DNA from: Gemmatimonadaceae bacterium
GTDB taxonomy: Bacteria > Gemmatimonadota > Gemmatimonadetes > Gemmatimonadales > Gemmatimonadaceae
NCBI GenBank assembly: GCA_016720905.1
Contig: JADKJT010000008.1
Coordinates: 1-64,000, forward strand
Direction: 5' to 3'
Length of the DNA stretch: 64,000 nucleotides
In this document: piece by piece, positions 1-8,245 of the stretch
How positions within the stretch are numbered: the first letter of the stretch is position 1
Layout: every line of letters starts with the position of its first letter
Notes under the pieces: generated by a model
Seen by the model: the letters and a program-made list of their open reading frames with translations, nothing else
Told to the model about the DNA's origin: nothing
Databases searched by the model: none
Made by a program: the position numbers and the translations under genes

Positions 1-4
1 GACA

Positions 5-626
5 ATGAGCCGTCGACTCACTCCAGCCGAGCGAAATGAGATTGGAGCCTGTATTCGCGAGGGCATTCCGAGACGCGAGATAGACGTGCGGATTCGGAGT
101 CAGCGTCAACCACGTGCAAGATGTCGAGAACGGCACGGGAATTCGGAGACACGTGTGGACTCGGCGCTGCCAGTCGGCGTTCGGACCGACTGAAAAGCCG
201 CCCGGTCAGCCTTCTCGTCCACACGGCGTCAAAGAGCGCTTGCGACGCGTGCGCTCTTCACGGTCGGACGACGTTTTCGACGAGGTCGTCCGTTTGATGC
301 GGCGAACCGACGACGTCTCGCGATCCATGTTCAACGAGCGTGCCTTGCAAGAGACCACCGAGCGATGCGTTCGCCTCGTTCGACGCTGGCAAGGAGCAGA
401 ACAGATCGAGCTCGAAGTCATTGTCGTCACGGCACCGCCGACGCCTGAGCAAACAATATCGCCGAGCTGGGTACTGTATCTGCTTCTACGCGACGCGTTC
501 AGCGGGTCGCGTGTTCGTGTGACGCGTCAGCCGATTTACGTGGAAGACGACACGACAGCTCGTGCAATGCGCTTTCGCGAAATGCTCGCTGAACTCGACC
601 AAGTGACGCACTTGGAAGACCGTTGA
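5..626 (+). CDS. helix-turn-helix protein, frameshifted
   Basis: The first 25 codons from the ATG at 5 read as a helix-turn-helix start (LTPAERNEI, then GIPRREI). The other half of the motif (CGFGVSVNHV) continues in another frame just after position 80, and that frame stays open to 626. Read together they give one protein of about 205 residues with an N-terminal HTH resembling those of resolvases or IS30-like regulators, followed by a charged region I do not recognise (RVRSSRSDDVFDEVVRLMRR and onward). The shift could be a sequencing error or a real inactivating indel. DNA binding is inferred only from the HTH. The gene sits at the left window edge, so upstream context is unknown. Confidence 0.45.
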
Positions 627-737
627 ATCCGTGATTGCTCGATTCATCCATGATTCGGCCGTTTTCCCGCGCGCAGATAATAAGGATTATCTGCTCTGAG
701 AATTCGCCGACCCCGTTACGGCGCCTGCCCTTAGCGA

Positions 738-942
738 ATGGTCCGTGATACGAAGGTGCCCGTCGCCACGCGAGCGCACCGAGCGACACCACACCGCCCC
801 GTTCTTCGCGGAAGCCAGCAATCTAGTCCAGTGCTTTGGCGAAGACTTCATATGTCGCTTAGGCTGGGACCATGCGCAGGAAATCCAGAAGCGTTTGGCG
901 CGAGCCCGCGACCCGACCTGGCGATTCGACGCACTTCTCTAG
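738..942 (+). CDS. small hypothetical protein, boundaries uncertain
   Basis: This is the only plausible coding content in the 330-base stretch between the HTH gene and the next gene. A GTG at 745 opens a 65-residue frame whose C-terminal part (FGEDFICRLGWDHAQEIQK) is protein-like. An ATG at 738 opens a different frame that could join it after an indel near 800. There is no recognised domain. The gene ends 12 bases before the next start, which suggests the same transcript. Low confidence. Confidence 0.25.
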
Positions 943-954
943 CTCACTCGACTC

Positions 955-1257
955 ATGTCCACCGGCAACTCTCAACAGCACGAAACAATCACGGCGGCCG
1001 AAACGCGAACGCGCCTCCTGCTTCACATCTGCGAGCTCTATCAGCAGGATTGGCTGGAACTGTCGCAGCGCATGATGCCGCTCTGGCAAACGAGCGTGAT
1101 CTCTTCGGCGCTTCACCTTGAGTACCTCGACGACCACGGTTGGATTGCGTGGACCGGAGAAGGAACACCTATTCCGACGTTGCGCGGACTTCAGTTGGCA
1201 GAGGCCATCGAGGAAGGTTCGACGCTCGCGCAGTTCGTGTTCAGTCGCGACAACTGA
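955..1257 (+). CDS. hypothetical protein, possible winged-helix fold
   Basis: A 100-residue protein with a helical N-terminal half and a segment of the type LEYLDDHGWIAWTGEG followed by PTLRGLQLAEAI. That pattern, a helix then a beta-hairpin ending in 'G' and a terminal helix, resembles small winged-helix proteins, but no family can be named. It lies between a small ORF and the Rad52-like gene on the same strand, so the three may be co-transcribed. The ATG at 955 is the only good start. Confidence 0.45.
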   Translation: MSTGNSQQHETITAAETRTRLLLHICELYQQDWLELSQRMMPLWQTSVISSALHLEYLDDHGWIAWTGEGTPIPTLRGLQLAEAIEEGSTLAQFVFSRDN

Positions 1258-1347
1258 GCGTTTGCTGTTCAAGTAGCGCCAACGCCCTACACGCATGCGG
1301 AGTTGGCGCCGCTTCGGCTTCCTTTGCCTACTACGTCGGATCAGGTG

Positions 1348-2198
1348 ATGCGCGCGGCGCGACCGCGCAGACTGTGGCGAGTCATCGAGTACGCTACATC
1401 TCCACCCGCACGCCGAGTGTTCACTGTGATCGCAACGCCATCAATCGAAGCTGTCGAGATCTTCGCGCGGCTCGCCGAACCGTTTCAGGACCACGAAATC
1501 GAATGGCGCGTCGCTCGCTCGGGTATCAAACATGGTCGGCCCTGGGCGCAGGTGCTCGCGTACATTGACGCCCGCGCGGCACGCGCCCGATTGAACGCGG
1601 TGCTTGGCGCAGCTAGTTGGAGAGTCGAATATCACGAAGCTCCTGGTCCGCGGGGGGGCGTGATCGCGACTCTGTCGTTGCGTATTGCTGGCGAATGGAT
1701 CGCCAAACAGGATGGCGCTGACGCGCCGGAGCGCGAGCCAGTGAAGGGTGCGATCTCTGGAGCTTTCAAACGCGCGTGCGCTGTGTGGGGCATCGGCGAG
1801 CACCTCTACGACGTTGGTGAGTCGTGGGCCATCTTCACCGACGCCGGCGCACATCGCGTGCAGATCGACGGTGCGACCTATCGATGGGATGCGCCGTCAA
1901 TCGCGGGCAAGGCTCCGGTGAGCCGACACGAGCCGACCGCGAACGACGCCCGTCCGACGTCGCGAAACACTCGTCGTCACGACGCATCGACGACACCCTC
2001 AGCGCTTGCGTCGCCCACGATGGAGTCGGCGGCATTGTTGCTCATGCCGTTTGGCAAGCATCGCGGCATGCCACTGCGCGACGTTCCGCTCGCCGACCTA
2101 CAGAGCGCCCGGATTGGGCCATTCAGAAGCGGCGAGACTTCCCGGGATTCTTGGAGGCGGTGTCCCTGCTGGAAGGATCCGCACTCGTGGCGGCGTAG
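1348..2198 (+). CDS. Rad52/Rad22-family single-strand annealing protein with C-terminal DUF3820-like segment, frameshift near the end
   Basis: The core (EWRVARSGIKHGRPWAQVLA, then a GVIATLSLRI strand and EPVKGAISGAFKRACAVWGI) matches the Rad52/Rad22 DNA-annealing domain found in phage and mobile-element recombinases, which pair complementary single strands. After a linker a second motif appears, LLMPFGKHRGMPLRDVPLAD, typical of the short DUF3820 domain. That domain's expected continuation (ERPDWAIQKRRDFPGFLEAV) is in the next frame from about 2100 and stops at 2198, so one base is probably missing near 2098-2103. The unshifted frame runs on to 2379 in sequence that does not look like protein. 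The start is uncertain: the ATG at 1348 is used, but a GTG at 1426, just before the domain, is possible. Confidence 0.7.
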
Positions 2199-2231
2199 GC
2201 GGTTCGGCGCGGGGCCCTGCCCCGCTACGCC
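2192..2231. repeat. GC-rich nested inverted repeat, possible terminator
   Basis: Outer arms GGCGTAG (2192-2198) and CTACGCC (2225-2231) enclose inner arms GCGGGGC (2209-2215) and GCCCCGC (2219-2225) around a CCT loop. The structure begins at the stop codon of the Rad52-like gene. There is no T run, so its role as a terminator is only inferred. Confidence 0.5.
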
Positions 2232-2255
2232 CCGTCTGTCCCCCCACCAATTGGA

Positions 2256-2278
2256 GCGGGCCTGCACTCCAGGCCCGC
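2256..2278. repeat. perfect 9-bp hairpin
   Basis: GCGGGCCTG and CAGGCCCGC flank a 5-base loop. It is the second hairpin in the 230-base non-coding stretch between the Rad52-like gene and the next ORF. It could be part of a REP-like element or a second termination structure. Confidence 0.5.
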
Positions 2279-2430
2279 CGTTCGGACGGTTTGCCGTTGT
2301 CGTCGCGCGGCGGGCGCGTGCTGCGGGGTCGCCGGCGTTGTGGCGCGCCAAAATCGGCGCCCTACACTTTTGGGGTTAGGGGTCAGAATTCGCTGATTCT
2401 CGACACCGATCTTCTTCCGGTGCCCCAATC

Positions 2431-3102
2431 ATGATGTCCGCAACCAACAGCTCCTCCGATTCTTCCATTCCCGACAGCTCATCACCGCCGTTTCCCCAGG
2501 ACGTGGCGGCACACATCCGCGACCTAATGCTCAAAGAGGTCCCTCCCATCTTCGGCGAAGAGCCCTGTCCAACGACGGCGACGATGCGCGCGGTTGAGGA
2601 TCTCGAACACTATCACGAGCTCTTGGGGCGGCGACGCGCTGCGCCGCGGACCTCTCCCGCGGCCTTGCGGGGGAGAGGCGACGCTCCGGGTCGATGTCTG
2701 TCGTGGCTGGATCGGGCCGTGACGCCGTTGGACGCGCATCTGCTTGTGGCAGGGAGGTCGACGACTATCTCGCGATTTCGCATGGTCGAGTCGGGCGATG
2801 GTCTTTCGATCCGGCATGGAACCGCGTCCTTCCCAGAAAGTGCGCGGCCCGACGTCCAACGGCTGTCGGCGCCTTGAGGCGATGGCGGTGGTGTGCGGGC
2901 CGGCGCAGCGATTCCGGTCGAAACTCCTTTTGCCGCACCAGATCTGGACGGTTTCTCAGCGCTCATTCCGCCGTCGCGATATCATGGCCGCGGGGGCCCC
3001 CGCAAAAGGGAGCCCGAGGCGCTGCCCTTCCCGGGCTCGTTGGACGACGCAGAGGTCTGCGAGCTGTGGCGGAAGTTTTTAAGGCGTAGTGCTCCGAGGT
3101 AG
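2431..3102 (+). pseudogene. broken hypothetical gene
   Basis: The first about 60 codons from 2431 look like real protein (PPFPQDVAAHIRDLMLKEVP, then a cysteine-proline turn and MRAVEDLEHYHELLG). Plausible protein then appears in other frames: GREVDDYLAISHGRVGRWSF near 2740-2800 and LPFPGSLDDAEVCELWRKFL near 3030-3085. No single frame spans the region, so several indels must be invoked. I cannot assign a family. Either this is a decayed gene or the stretch is poorly sequenced. Confidence 0.3.
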
Positions 3103-3440
3103 CTTTACGGTGCGCTGGCCCACTCACGGCGCACAAAGCGGCCCAACGGTCGGGTCGACCCGGGGACCCGGGCAGGGTTTGGGCGGCTGAAAGAGTTGGT
3201 CCTTTGGGTCCGCTTCGTGAGACTGTTTTCTATCCGCAGTGAGAATTGCGGCGCTTGCGTGCCCCTGGCGGCGAGCAAAGTCATCATGGGTGGCGGCGCC
3301 TCTTGTGGCCTTCGGAATCCCCGATCCGCCCCACCCGAGCCTGGATCAGGGCTCCCCCGCCGTTTCGGCCGGTTTGATCAAGCGCATCACAACGGTCTGA
3401 GGGGGGGGGGGGGGGGGGGGGGGTGTCGGATTTCAGGAGG
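3103..3440. other. 338-base stretch without a supported gene
   Basis: No frame here has a credible start and protein-like content. Its only clear feature is the G homopolymer at 3401-3423, directly upstream of the promoter of the AbiE-type module. Confidence 0.6.
3401..3423 (+). repeat. 23-nt G homopolymer
   Basis: Twenty-three consecutive G residues, out of character with the flanks. It may be an assembly or two-colour sequencing artefact or, less likely, a phase-variable tract placed 17 bases upstream of the -35 element of the toxin-antitoxin promoter. Confidence 0.9.
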
Positions 3441-3468
3441 TTGCACTAATAAACGAAATGCTTATAAT
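3441..3468 (+). promoter_or_regulatory. sigma-70-type promoter of the AbiE-like module
   Basis: TTGCAC at 3441-3446 and a consensus TATAAT at 3463-3468 are separated by 16 bases. Transcription would start near 3475, about 28 bases before the antitoxin ATG at 3503. The -10 box overlaps the palindrome at 3465-3485, so repressor binding would block polymerase. Confidence 0.7.
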
Positions 3469-3485
3469 AAACGGACCGTTTATTA
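3465..3485. promoter_or_regulatory. palindromic operator for the AbiE-like module
   Basis: Two perfect 10-base arms, TAATAAACGG and CCGTTTATTA, flank a single A. An extra copy of the half-site, TAATAAACG, lies in direct orientation at 3447-3455, exactly 18 bases upstream, inside the promoter spacer. AbiEi antitoxins are known to autorepress through repeats in their promoter, so this is the expected target, but binding is inferred. Confidence 0.65.
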
Positions 3486-3502
3486 AGCACTTTCCAGTTA
3501 TC

Positions 3503-4680
3503 ATGACTCGCACGCCAGACTGGCTCGCCCGCAGGCTCCGCACCCTACCGGGGGTGCGGGTCGACATCGACCCGCTCGGCGGACGCATTACGCTGCACAG
3601 CCCAGGAACGAGACCCGTAAGCTACCAGACGATCTCCGCCTCGGGAATTTCAGGCACCGAAGCCACACGGCGGGCAAAGGAGCTATCCAGGAAGGTCGGT
3701 CCGACGCACACGCTGCTTGCGGTTCGCAGCCTGCCGAGCGCGATCCGCGACGAGCTCGCCGAAGCAGGCGTCTCGTGGGCAGAACAACTGACGGGACACC
3801 TGCACCTCCAGGCTGCACCGCTCTTCATTCATGTGGAGGGAGAGGGCAGCCAGCGGAATCGCCGGCGCCTACCGACGCCGGTACGCGACCGACGCGCCTC
3901 GTTGGCCTCTCCGGACGCTGCGCGGAGACGCTGCTCCTACTGGCGACGACTCCTGGTGGACTGGAGCGCGACATCACGACGACGCGCCTCGCAGCGCTCG
4001 CCGAAGTGACCCAGCCGCAGGCGACGTACGTGCTGCACCGCCTCGAACGGGAAAAGGTGCTCACGCCGACCCGTAGTGGAGGACGCACCAAGAGTTGGGC
4101 GGTGGTTGACGCTGCCGGGCTCCTCGATCTGTGGGGCGCCGAAGACACTGCCCCCGTCGAAGAGACTCAGATTTATGTCTGGTCACGCGCACCTCAGGAG
4201 CTCCTACAGGGGCTCGCCCGCCTGAACGATGCCGTGGAAGCGTGGGCGCTCGGGGGCGCCGCGGCGGCAAATCTGTACACCCCCACCCTCACGACCTATC
4301 CAGTGGCTACCGTCTGGATCCCCAACGCGACACCAGTCGAGACGGTGGCCTCCGCGCTCGGCGGACAGGTGGTGGCTGACGGCGGTTCCGTCACCATACG
4401 GCAGACAGCCAAGGATCCGTGGGCGCTCCATCGGCTGTCGCTACCGACGAAGGGGACCGTGCACCTGAGCGCAGACGTCGATGCCAATGAGTCTGCGCGA
4501 CTGCGGGAGACGCTTCGCGGCAAACAAAGTCGACCACCCGCTGCCGATCTGTGGGGAGGGATGTCGCTGGTATCGCGGCCGCGCGCCATCATCGAGACGC
4601 TGCGCGATGGCAGAGGTCGATACGAGGAGATCGCGGTGGCCCTGCGAAACTCGCTGGCCCTGACAAGCACGACTGGCTAG
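3503..4680 (+). CDS. AbiEi-like type IV antitoxin / transcriptional repressor, frameshifted
   Basis: The ATG at 3503 opens a frame whose C-terminal part (AGVSWAEQLTGHLHLQAAP) matches the 'G-[VI]-x-W-x-D-x-x-GH-x-x-L' core of AbiEi proteins. Near 3845-3885 the coding sense moves back one base, and the new frame is open to 4680. It carries a MarR-like winged helix (RLAALAEVTQPQATYVLHRL, then EKVLTPTRSGGRTKSW) and an AbiEi C-terminal domain (EAWALGGAAAANLYTPTLT). The intact product would be about 390 residues. In this family the antitoxin represses its own operon and blocks the nucleotidyltransferase toxin without a stable complex. The toxin gene follows after 45 bases. If the frameshift is real, the toxin would lack its antitoxin, so a sequence error is more likely. 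Confidence 0.65.
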
Positions 4681-4725
4681 CGCGTAAAGCACGCGATTCG
4701 TCTCACCTTCCATCTCGACCCAGCA

Positions 4726-5682
4726 ATGCCGCCCGAACAACCACCAGTCAATCCAACGCGCCAGGACTACAATCGCGGCATCCTCGATGCCTGCTACCGC
4801 GCGCTCGCGACGATTGTCAAAGCGATTGATGGTCAACAGTTCCCACGACTCGTGGTGATTGGCGGCCTCGCGCCCACGCTGCTGCTCAATGATGATCATC
4901 TGGACGCGCTCTTCAAGGATGACCCACATCCCGGTACCAGCGACGTTGACTTGTGCGTGCAGGTGGACTTGACGAACGACGCGAACCTCTATGCGTCGCT
5001 GCTCAGGATTTTGAAGGATCTCAGCTTCGAGCCGATGCAACGGAACGACGGTTTCGGGGAGAGCACCTGGCAGTGGGTGAGAGACATTGACGAAGCGAGG
5101 ATCGCGGTCGAATTCCTGTCACCGTCCGATGGCGTGGTATCCCAGAGCGGTGCTCCCACAGTCGGACGCATTGGCGAGGCGACGGTGACGAGGCCCGGTG
5201 ATGAGATCGGCGCATTTCGACTGCCAGCCGGCGAGCTCGCGTTTCGAGATGCGCGTCCCCGACAACTCAACGTTGATCTGCTCGGACCTCCCGGCGAGCG
5301 CTCAGTAGGGATGGCCGACGTAACGGTCTGGGTGGCGAATCTGCTGCCGATGCTCGTACTCAAGAGTTTCGCGCTCCAACGTCGTACGAAGCACAAAGAC
5401 GCGTTCGACATCGTATGGCTGCTGACTCGATGGCAGGGCGGTCCCGCGCAAGCTGCACGCGACGCCAAGAACAGTCCGGTCGCGGACAGTCCGCATGTAG
5501 TGGTCGCGATTGCGATCCTCGACCGTTCCTTTAGGGATCCGGCTCAACATGGTTGCCAACAGTACGCAATCTTCGAGTTGGGCGGAGTCGGTGCGGAAGC
5601 GGCACCAGCCGATGCCCTGCGCCTCGCGCGCGACGCGCAGGGTGCCGTTCAACGCTTTCTTGAAACCTGGCGCACGCTCTAG
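4726..5682 (+). CDS. AbiEii/MenT-like nucleotidyltransferase toxin
   Basis: A 318-residue protein with the nucleotidyltransferase signature near residues 46-80: IGGLAPTLL, then GTSDVDLCV, with Asp73 and Asp75 as the likely metal ligands. A later KHKDAFDIVWLL motif is the conserved lysine-aspartate helix of AbiEii-type toxins. Known relatives transfer nucleotides to tRNA or other RNA acceptors and stop growth. The C-terminal 90 residues are less conserved. It lies downstream of the AbiEi-like gene on the same strand and presumably shares its promoter. Substrate specificity cannot be read from the sequence. Confidence 0.75.
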   Translation: MPPEQPPVNPTRQDYNRGILDACYRALATIVKAIDGQQFPRLVVIGGLAPTLLLNDDHLDALFKDDPHPGTSDVDLCVQVDLTNDANLYASLLRILKDLSFEPMQRNDGFGESTWQWVRDIDEARIAVEFLSPSDGVVSQSGAPTVGRIGEATVTRPGDEIGAFRLPAGELAFRDARPRQLNVDLLGPPGERSVGMADVTVWVANLLPMLVLKSFALQRRTKHKDAFDIVWLLTRWQGGPAQAARDAKNSPVADSPHVVVAIAILDRSFRDPAQHGCQQYAIFELGGVGAEAAPADALRLARDAQGAVQRFLETWRTL

Positions 5683-5881
5683 CCGCACCGTCTCAGCGTA
5701 AGGCCCGGCAATCGCTTCTGAATTTCGTTCATTCTCGCCAACGCCACCGAGCTCTCAGCCGACTCCACCACGATCTAGTAGGCGCCTGACTGTGTTGAGC
5801 TGACTGCTCATCAGCTTGCGTGTCCGACTCGACGCTGCCGTACAGCGCTACTTCTGCCTGACGAGTTGTCGCGCGCTCTCG

Positions 5882-6178
5882 TCAATTTTCCTTGCGCGTG
5901 CACTCGTAACTCCAGACCACGCGATCCTGGCGAATCCAGTAGTGCGAGCGACAGCCGTACTGGTGGTTGCCAATCGAGGGGTAGAGGGTCACCGAACGAC
6001 CGTCGTACTGCAACTGCCAAGCGGCGGGAGAGAGCGGAGTTACGACGCGATTACCGCAGCCGCAGCAACAGTGATGAACGACGGTATTGAATGCAATCGA
6101 CACGTATAGCACACCGTCCTCAAGAGTCGGTGGCAGGACGTCGACAAAGCGGTGCTCAAGCTCAGCGGACCTAGTCAT
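5882..6178 (-). CDS. DUF6527 family protein, cysteine-rich partner of the ubiquitin-like operon
   Basis: A 98-residue protein with a compact cysteine cluster (HHCCCGCGNRVVTPLSP) followed by VTLYPSIGN and CRSHYWIRQDRVVW, the conserved core of DUF6527. The cysteines probably bind zinc. The start codon overlaps the stop of the E1-like gene (ATGA at 6175-6178), so the two are translationally coupled. DUF6527 genes are typical companions of multiubiquitin and ThiF genes in bacteria; the biochemical role is not known to me. It is the last gene of the operon, and about 200 bases to the toxin stop (5683-5881) hold nothing recognisable. Confidence 0.75.
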   Translation of the reverse strand: MTRSAELEHRFVDVLPPTLEDGVLYVSIAFNTVVHHCCCGCGNRVVTPLSPAAWQLQYDGRSVTLYPSIGNHQYGCRSHYWIRQDRVVWSYECTRKEN

Positions 6179-7381
6179 TGAGATTCGCCATGATCGTCGC
6201 TCACGAGCCCATTCCCTTCGATGATGTAGGCGGTGTGCCCTTCGCGCTCAAGATCGACGTAGAAGCCGCAGAGCTTCTTCCACTTGATGACCGCCATGAC
6301 GGCGTTCAGTGCATTGAGCTCTGCGATCTGAATATTCTTCTCGTACTCACCACCAGCCTCACCGTCGCGAGTGCCGGAACGATACGCGGTAGTCGACGGG
6401 CCCCATCGCCCTGGGCGAGCCGTCGTTGTTGCGATTTGTCCGACAAGTCCGTTGGACGTCTGCTGGAGACCCATGCCGACGATAATGCACTGCACGGCGG
6501 ATGTTCTGAGCGCGTCCACGATGAGCTTGCGTGCGGGTCCCGAGTCTACGCAGACAAACACCGTGTGCATTTCCAGCAACTCGCCGACATTCGTGTGGTC
6601 TATGTGCTCCGGATGAGGAATGATTCCGCGCCGCATCGGATCGTACATTTGTTGAAAATAGGCGACTTTAGTCAGTCGTCCGCGCAACTGCGTCAGTGAG
6701 GCTGCACCGGGCGCCCGGAAGGCATTGTGCTGGAGAAACTCGTCTCCATCGTAGAGATGGATCTCTTGGACGGGGGTTTTTGCGAGAAAGTCGAGAACGT
6801 AAGCGCCGGTCCCACCCGTACCGACGATGGCGACTTTTGGCACACCCAACGCGGGTGTGAGGGCTGCAATACCGGCTAGCGCAGATGCATTCTCGGTGTA
6901 GCGAAAGACCGAGCTGTCATCGCGCACTTCGACGACGCCGAACGTGCGCGCGGTGACACTAAGGTCGAGTGCCTCGGCCGGACCAGTAATCCTGTTTACG
7001 TACTCAGTGAGCTTCTCGTAAAAGTCGAGATAGCGGTCGGCCGGTTTGGGTTTCGCTGAGAAGGAGTGATCTACGATCAGTTCCGTTTCGACAGCCCGCC
7101 GATTCGAACCATGTGCAATTTCAGTCATTAGCCGACCGTCCTGATGCGCAGGATGGCACCCACCACATCGCGACATGGTCGTTGGGCGCCACAGCAACAT
7201 CACCGGCAAAGGTGATCGGCATGACAAGCTTCCCGAACTGCACTTTTCGTTGCTCAGACACGTATGGCACTTCGTGGAGCACGAGATGTCCGCCGTGGAT
7301 CTCCAGCACGTAGCCTTCGTCGGCTGCGCGCTGGAGATCCGGACTCGCGGCAATCCTAGGATCGATCAGTGGCTGTGACAC
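6175..7381 (-). CDS. E1-like ThiF-family adenylyltransferase with N-terminal DUF6791 domain, frameshifted
   Basis: A GTG at 7381 opens a DUF6791-like N-terminal domain (EGYVLEIHGGHLVLHEVPYV, then HVAMW). At about 7170-7176 the frame changes and the same family continues as GCHPAHQDGR, VDHSFSAKP and DRYLDFYEKL. Next comes the Rossmann-type E1 core: VAIVGTGGTGAYVLDFLAK binds ATP, EIHLYDGDEFLQHNAFR is the adenylation motif, and VFVCVDSGPARKLI carries a candidate cysteine. The intact protein is about 400 residues. E1 enzymes activate the C terminus of ubiquitin-like proteins. The GTG lies 26 bases inside the upstream multiubiquitin gene and the stop overlaps the DUF6527 start. Loss of two G residues from a G run would explain the shift. 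Confidence 0.75.
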
Positions 7382-7685
7382 TGAAAATCATCTCGTTCTT
7401 GACCTTCGTGGTCTGCCCGGCGACCAAGGTGCCCATTGGCTTATTGCCGTGGCCCCGCTGGTATGTGACACCGTACAGAATATTCGGACCCGTTGGCAGC
7501 CCTCGGGCGAGAGCGACTACCTCCTCGAAGGAGATGTCCTTGTCCGACACGAAGTGCGGCTCGGCGTTCACGTATATCGTGTTCTGCTTCCGTCCCCTCT
7601 CGGCCTCGCCGCGCTCCCCCTCGTCAACCCCATCCGTTTCGTTAACCGCCGACTCCACCTCGTTGACCTCAGTGCTCTGACCCAT
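7356..7685 (-). CDS. multiubiquitin-domain protein with a single ubiquitin-like repeat
   Basis: A 109-residue protein. Residues 1-35 are acidic and probably disordered. Residues 37-109 form one Multi_ubiq-type beta-grasp unit (IYVNAEPHFVSDKDISFEEV, ILYGVTYQRGHGNKP, GTLVAGQTTKVKNEMIF) ending in VTATDRS. Most family members carry several such repeats; this one has only one, and it does not end in Gly-Gly. It is the likely conjugated or scaffold protein for the E1-like enzyme, whose start lies inside its last codons. It follows the DUF2188 gene after 68 bases on the same strand. Confidence 0.8.
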   Translation of the reverse strand: MGQSTEVNEVESAVNETDGVDEGERGEAERGRKQNTIYVNAEPHFVSDKDISFEEVVALARGLPTGPNILYGVTYQRGHGNKPMGTLVAGQTTKVKNEMIFSVTATDRS

Positions 7686-7753
7686 TGTCCACCTCGCGAC
7701 GTTGTCTTTCGTAGATTTCCGATCATCGCAGGCGCCGATGATCGACGCGGCAG

Positions 7754-7996
7754 CTAGCGGTTGCGATCCTTGGGTGGATTGGTGTCGCCGCCGTAGCTGT
7801 TCTTTGTCCCGATCTTCCCGTCCTTGTTGTGGATGGTGTGCTCGACCTTAGCCTTTTGCGCATCGCTGCGTCCCTGCTCCACAGCGCGCTCCTTGAGCCG
7901 GTGGTTGCTCAGCACTTCGCCGCCCTGTTGGTTCACCCACCCCTTTCCCGAGGGATTGGGGGTGGTGTGCACGCCTGCTTTCTTGCTCGCCGACAT
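7754..7996 (-). CDS. DUF2188 domain protein
   Basis: An 80-residue basic protein starting at the ATG at 7996, which follows a strong AGGAGG ribosome site 4 bases upstream. The pattern GKGWVNQQGGEVLSNHRLKE, then AQKAKVEHTIHNKDGKIG and NSYGGDTNPPKD is that of DUF2188, small proteins of unknown role with internal GxW and HxxDGxI motifs. It is the first gene of the leftward unit that continues into the multiubiquitin gene, so it may be a component or merely a co-transcribed passenger. Confidence 0.75.
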   Translation of the reverse strand: MSASKKAGVHTTPNPSGKGWVNQQGGEVLSNHRLKERAVEQGRSDAQKAKVEHTIHNKDGKIGTKNSYGGDTNPPKDRNR

Positions 7997-8123
7997 CGTG
8001 CCTCCTGATTGAGAACGTGCTGTGTGTTCCGTCGTGTAGGCGATCACCCTTCCTGCTTCGCCGACGGCTCCTTGTCTGACATCTCGTCGCGGCTTGCCTC
8101 GCAACCCAACCAGCGTTAGCGTA

Positions 8124-8166
8124 TATCACGATTAGGTATGGACACATACTAGAAAGAATAGTGATA
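8124..8166. promoter_or_regulatory. inverted-repeat operator region between the ubiquitin-like operon and XRE/ImmA
   Basis: TATCACgATT (8124-8133) and AATaGTGATA (8157-8166) form an inverted repeat with one unpaired base in each arm. Inside it GTATG and CATAC (8136-8140 and 8145-8149) form a second short repeat. The block is AT-rich relative to its flanks and lies in the only intergenic space between two divergent units, so it is the natural binding site for the XRE repressor. No clean promoter pair was found on either strand. Confidence 0.5.
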
Positions 8167-8245
8167 ACCAACAAGACGTTCTCGATATCGTTGCTTACAC
8201 TTCGGCATCTCTTCGGCTTATGAATCCGGACCGGAGATAGACCTT

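Noticed and set aside
2199..2379. C-terminal tail of the Rad52-like frame past 2198
   Set aside because: The DUF3820 continuation and a clean stop lie in the next frame; the tail is GC-rich hairpin sequence.
2192..2400. Integron attC site
   Set aside because: The hairpins lack the paired R/L boxes and a GTTRRRY core, and no integrase or cassette pattern is present.
7165..7180. Programmed frameshift in the E1-like gene
   Set aside because: There is no slippery heptamer or downstream structure; loss of bases in a G run is simpler and similar breaks are common in the island.
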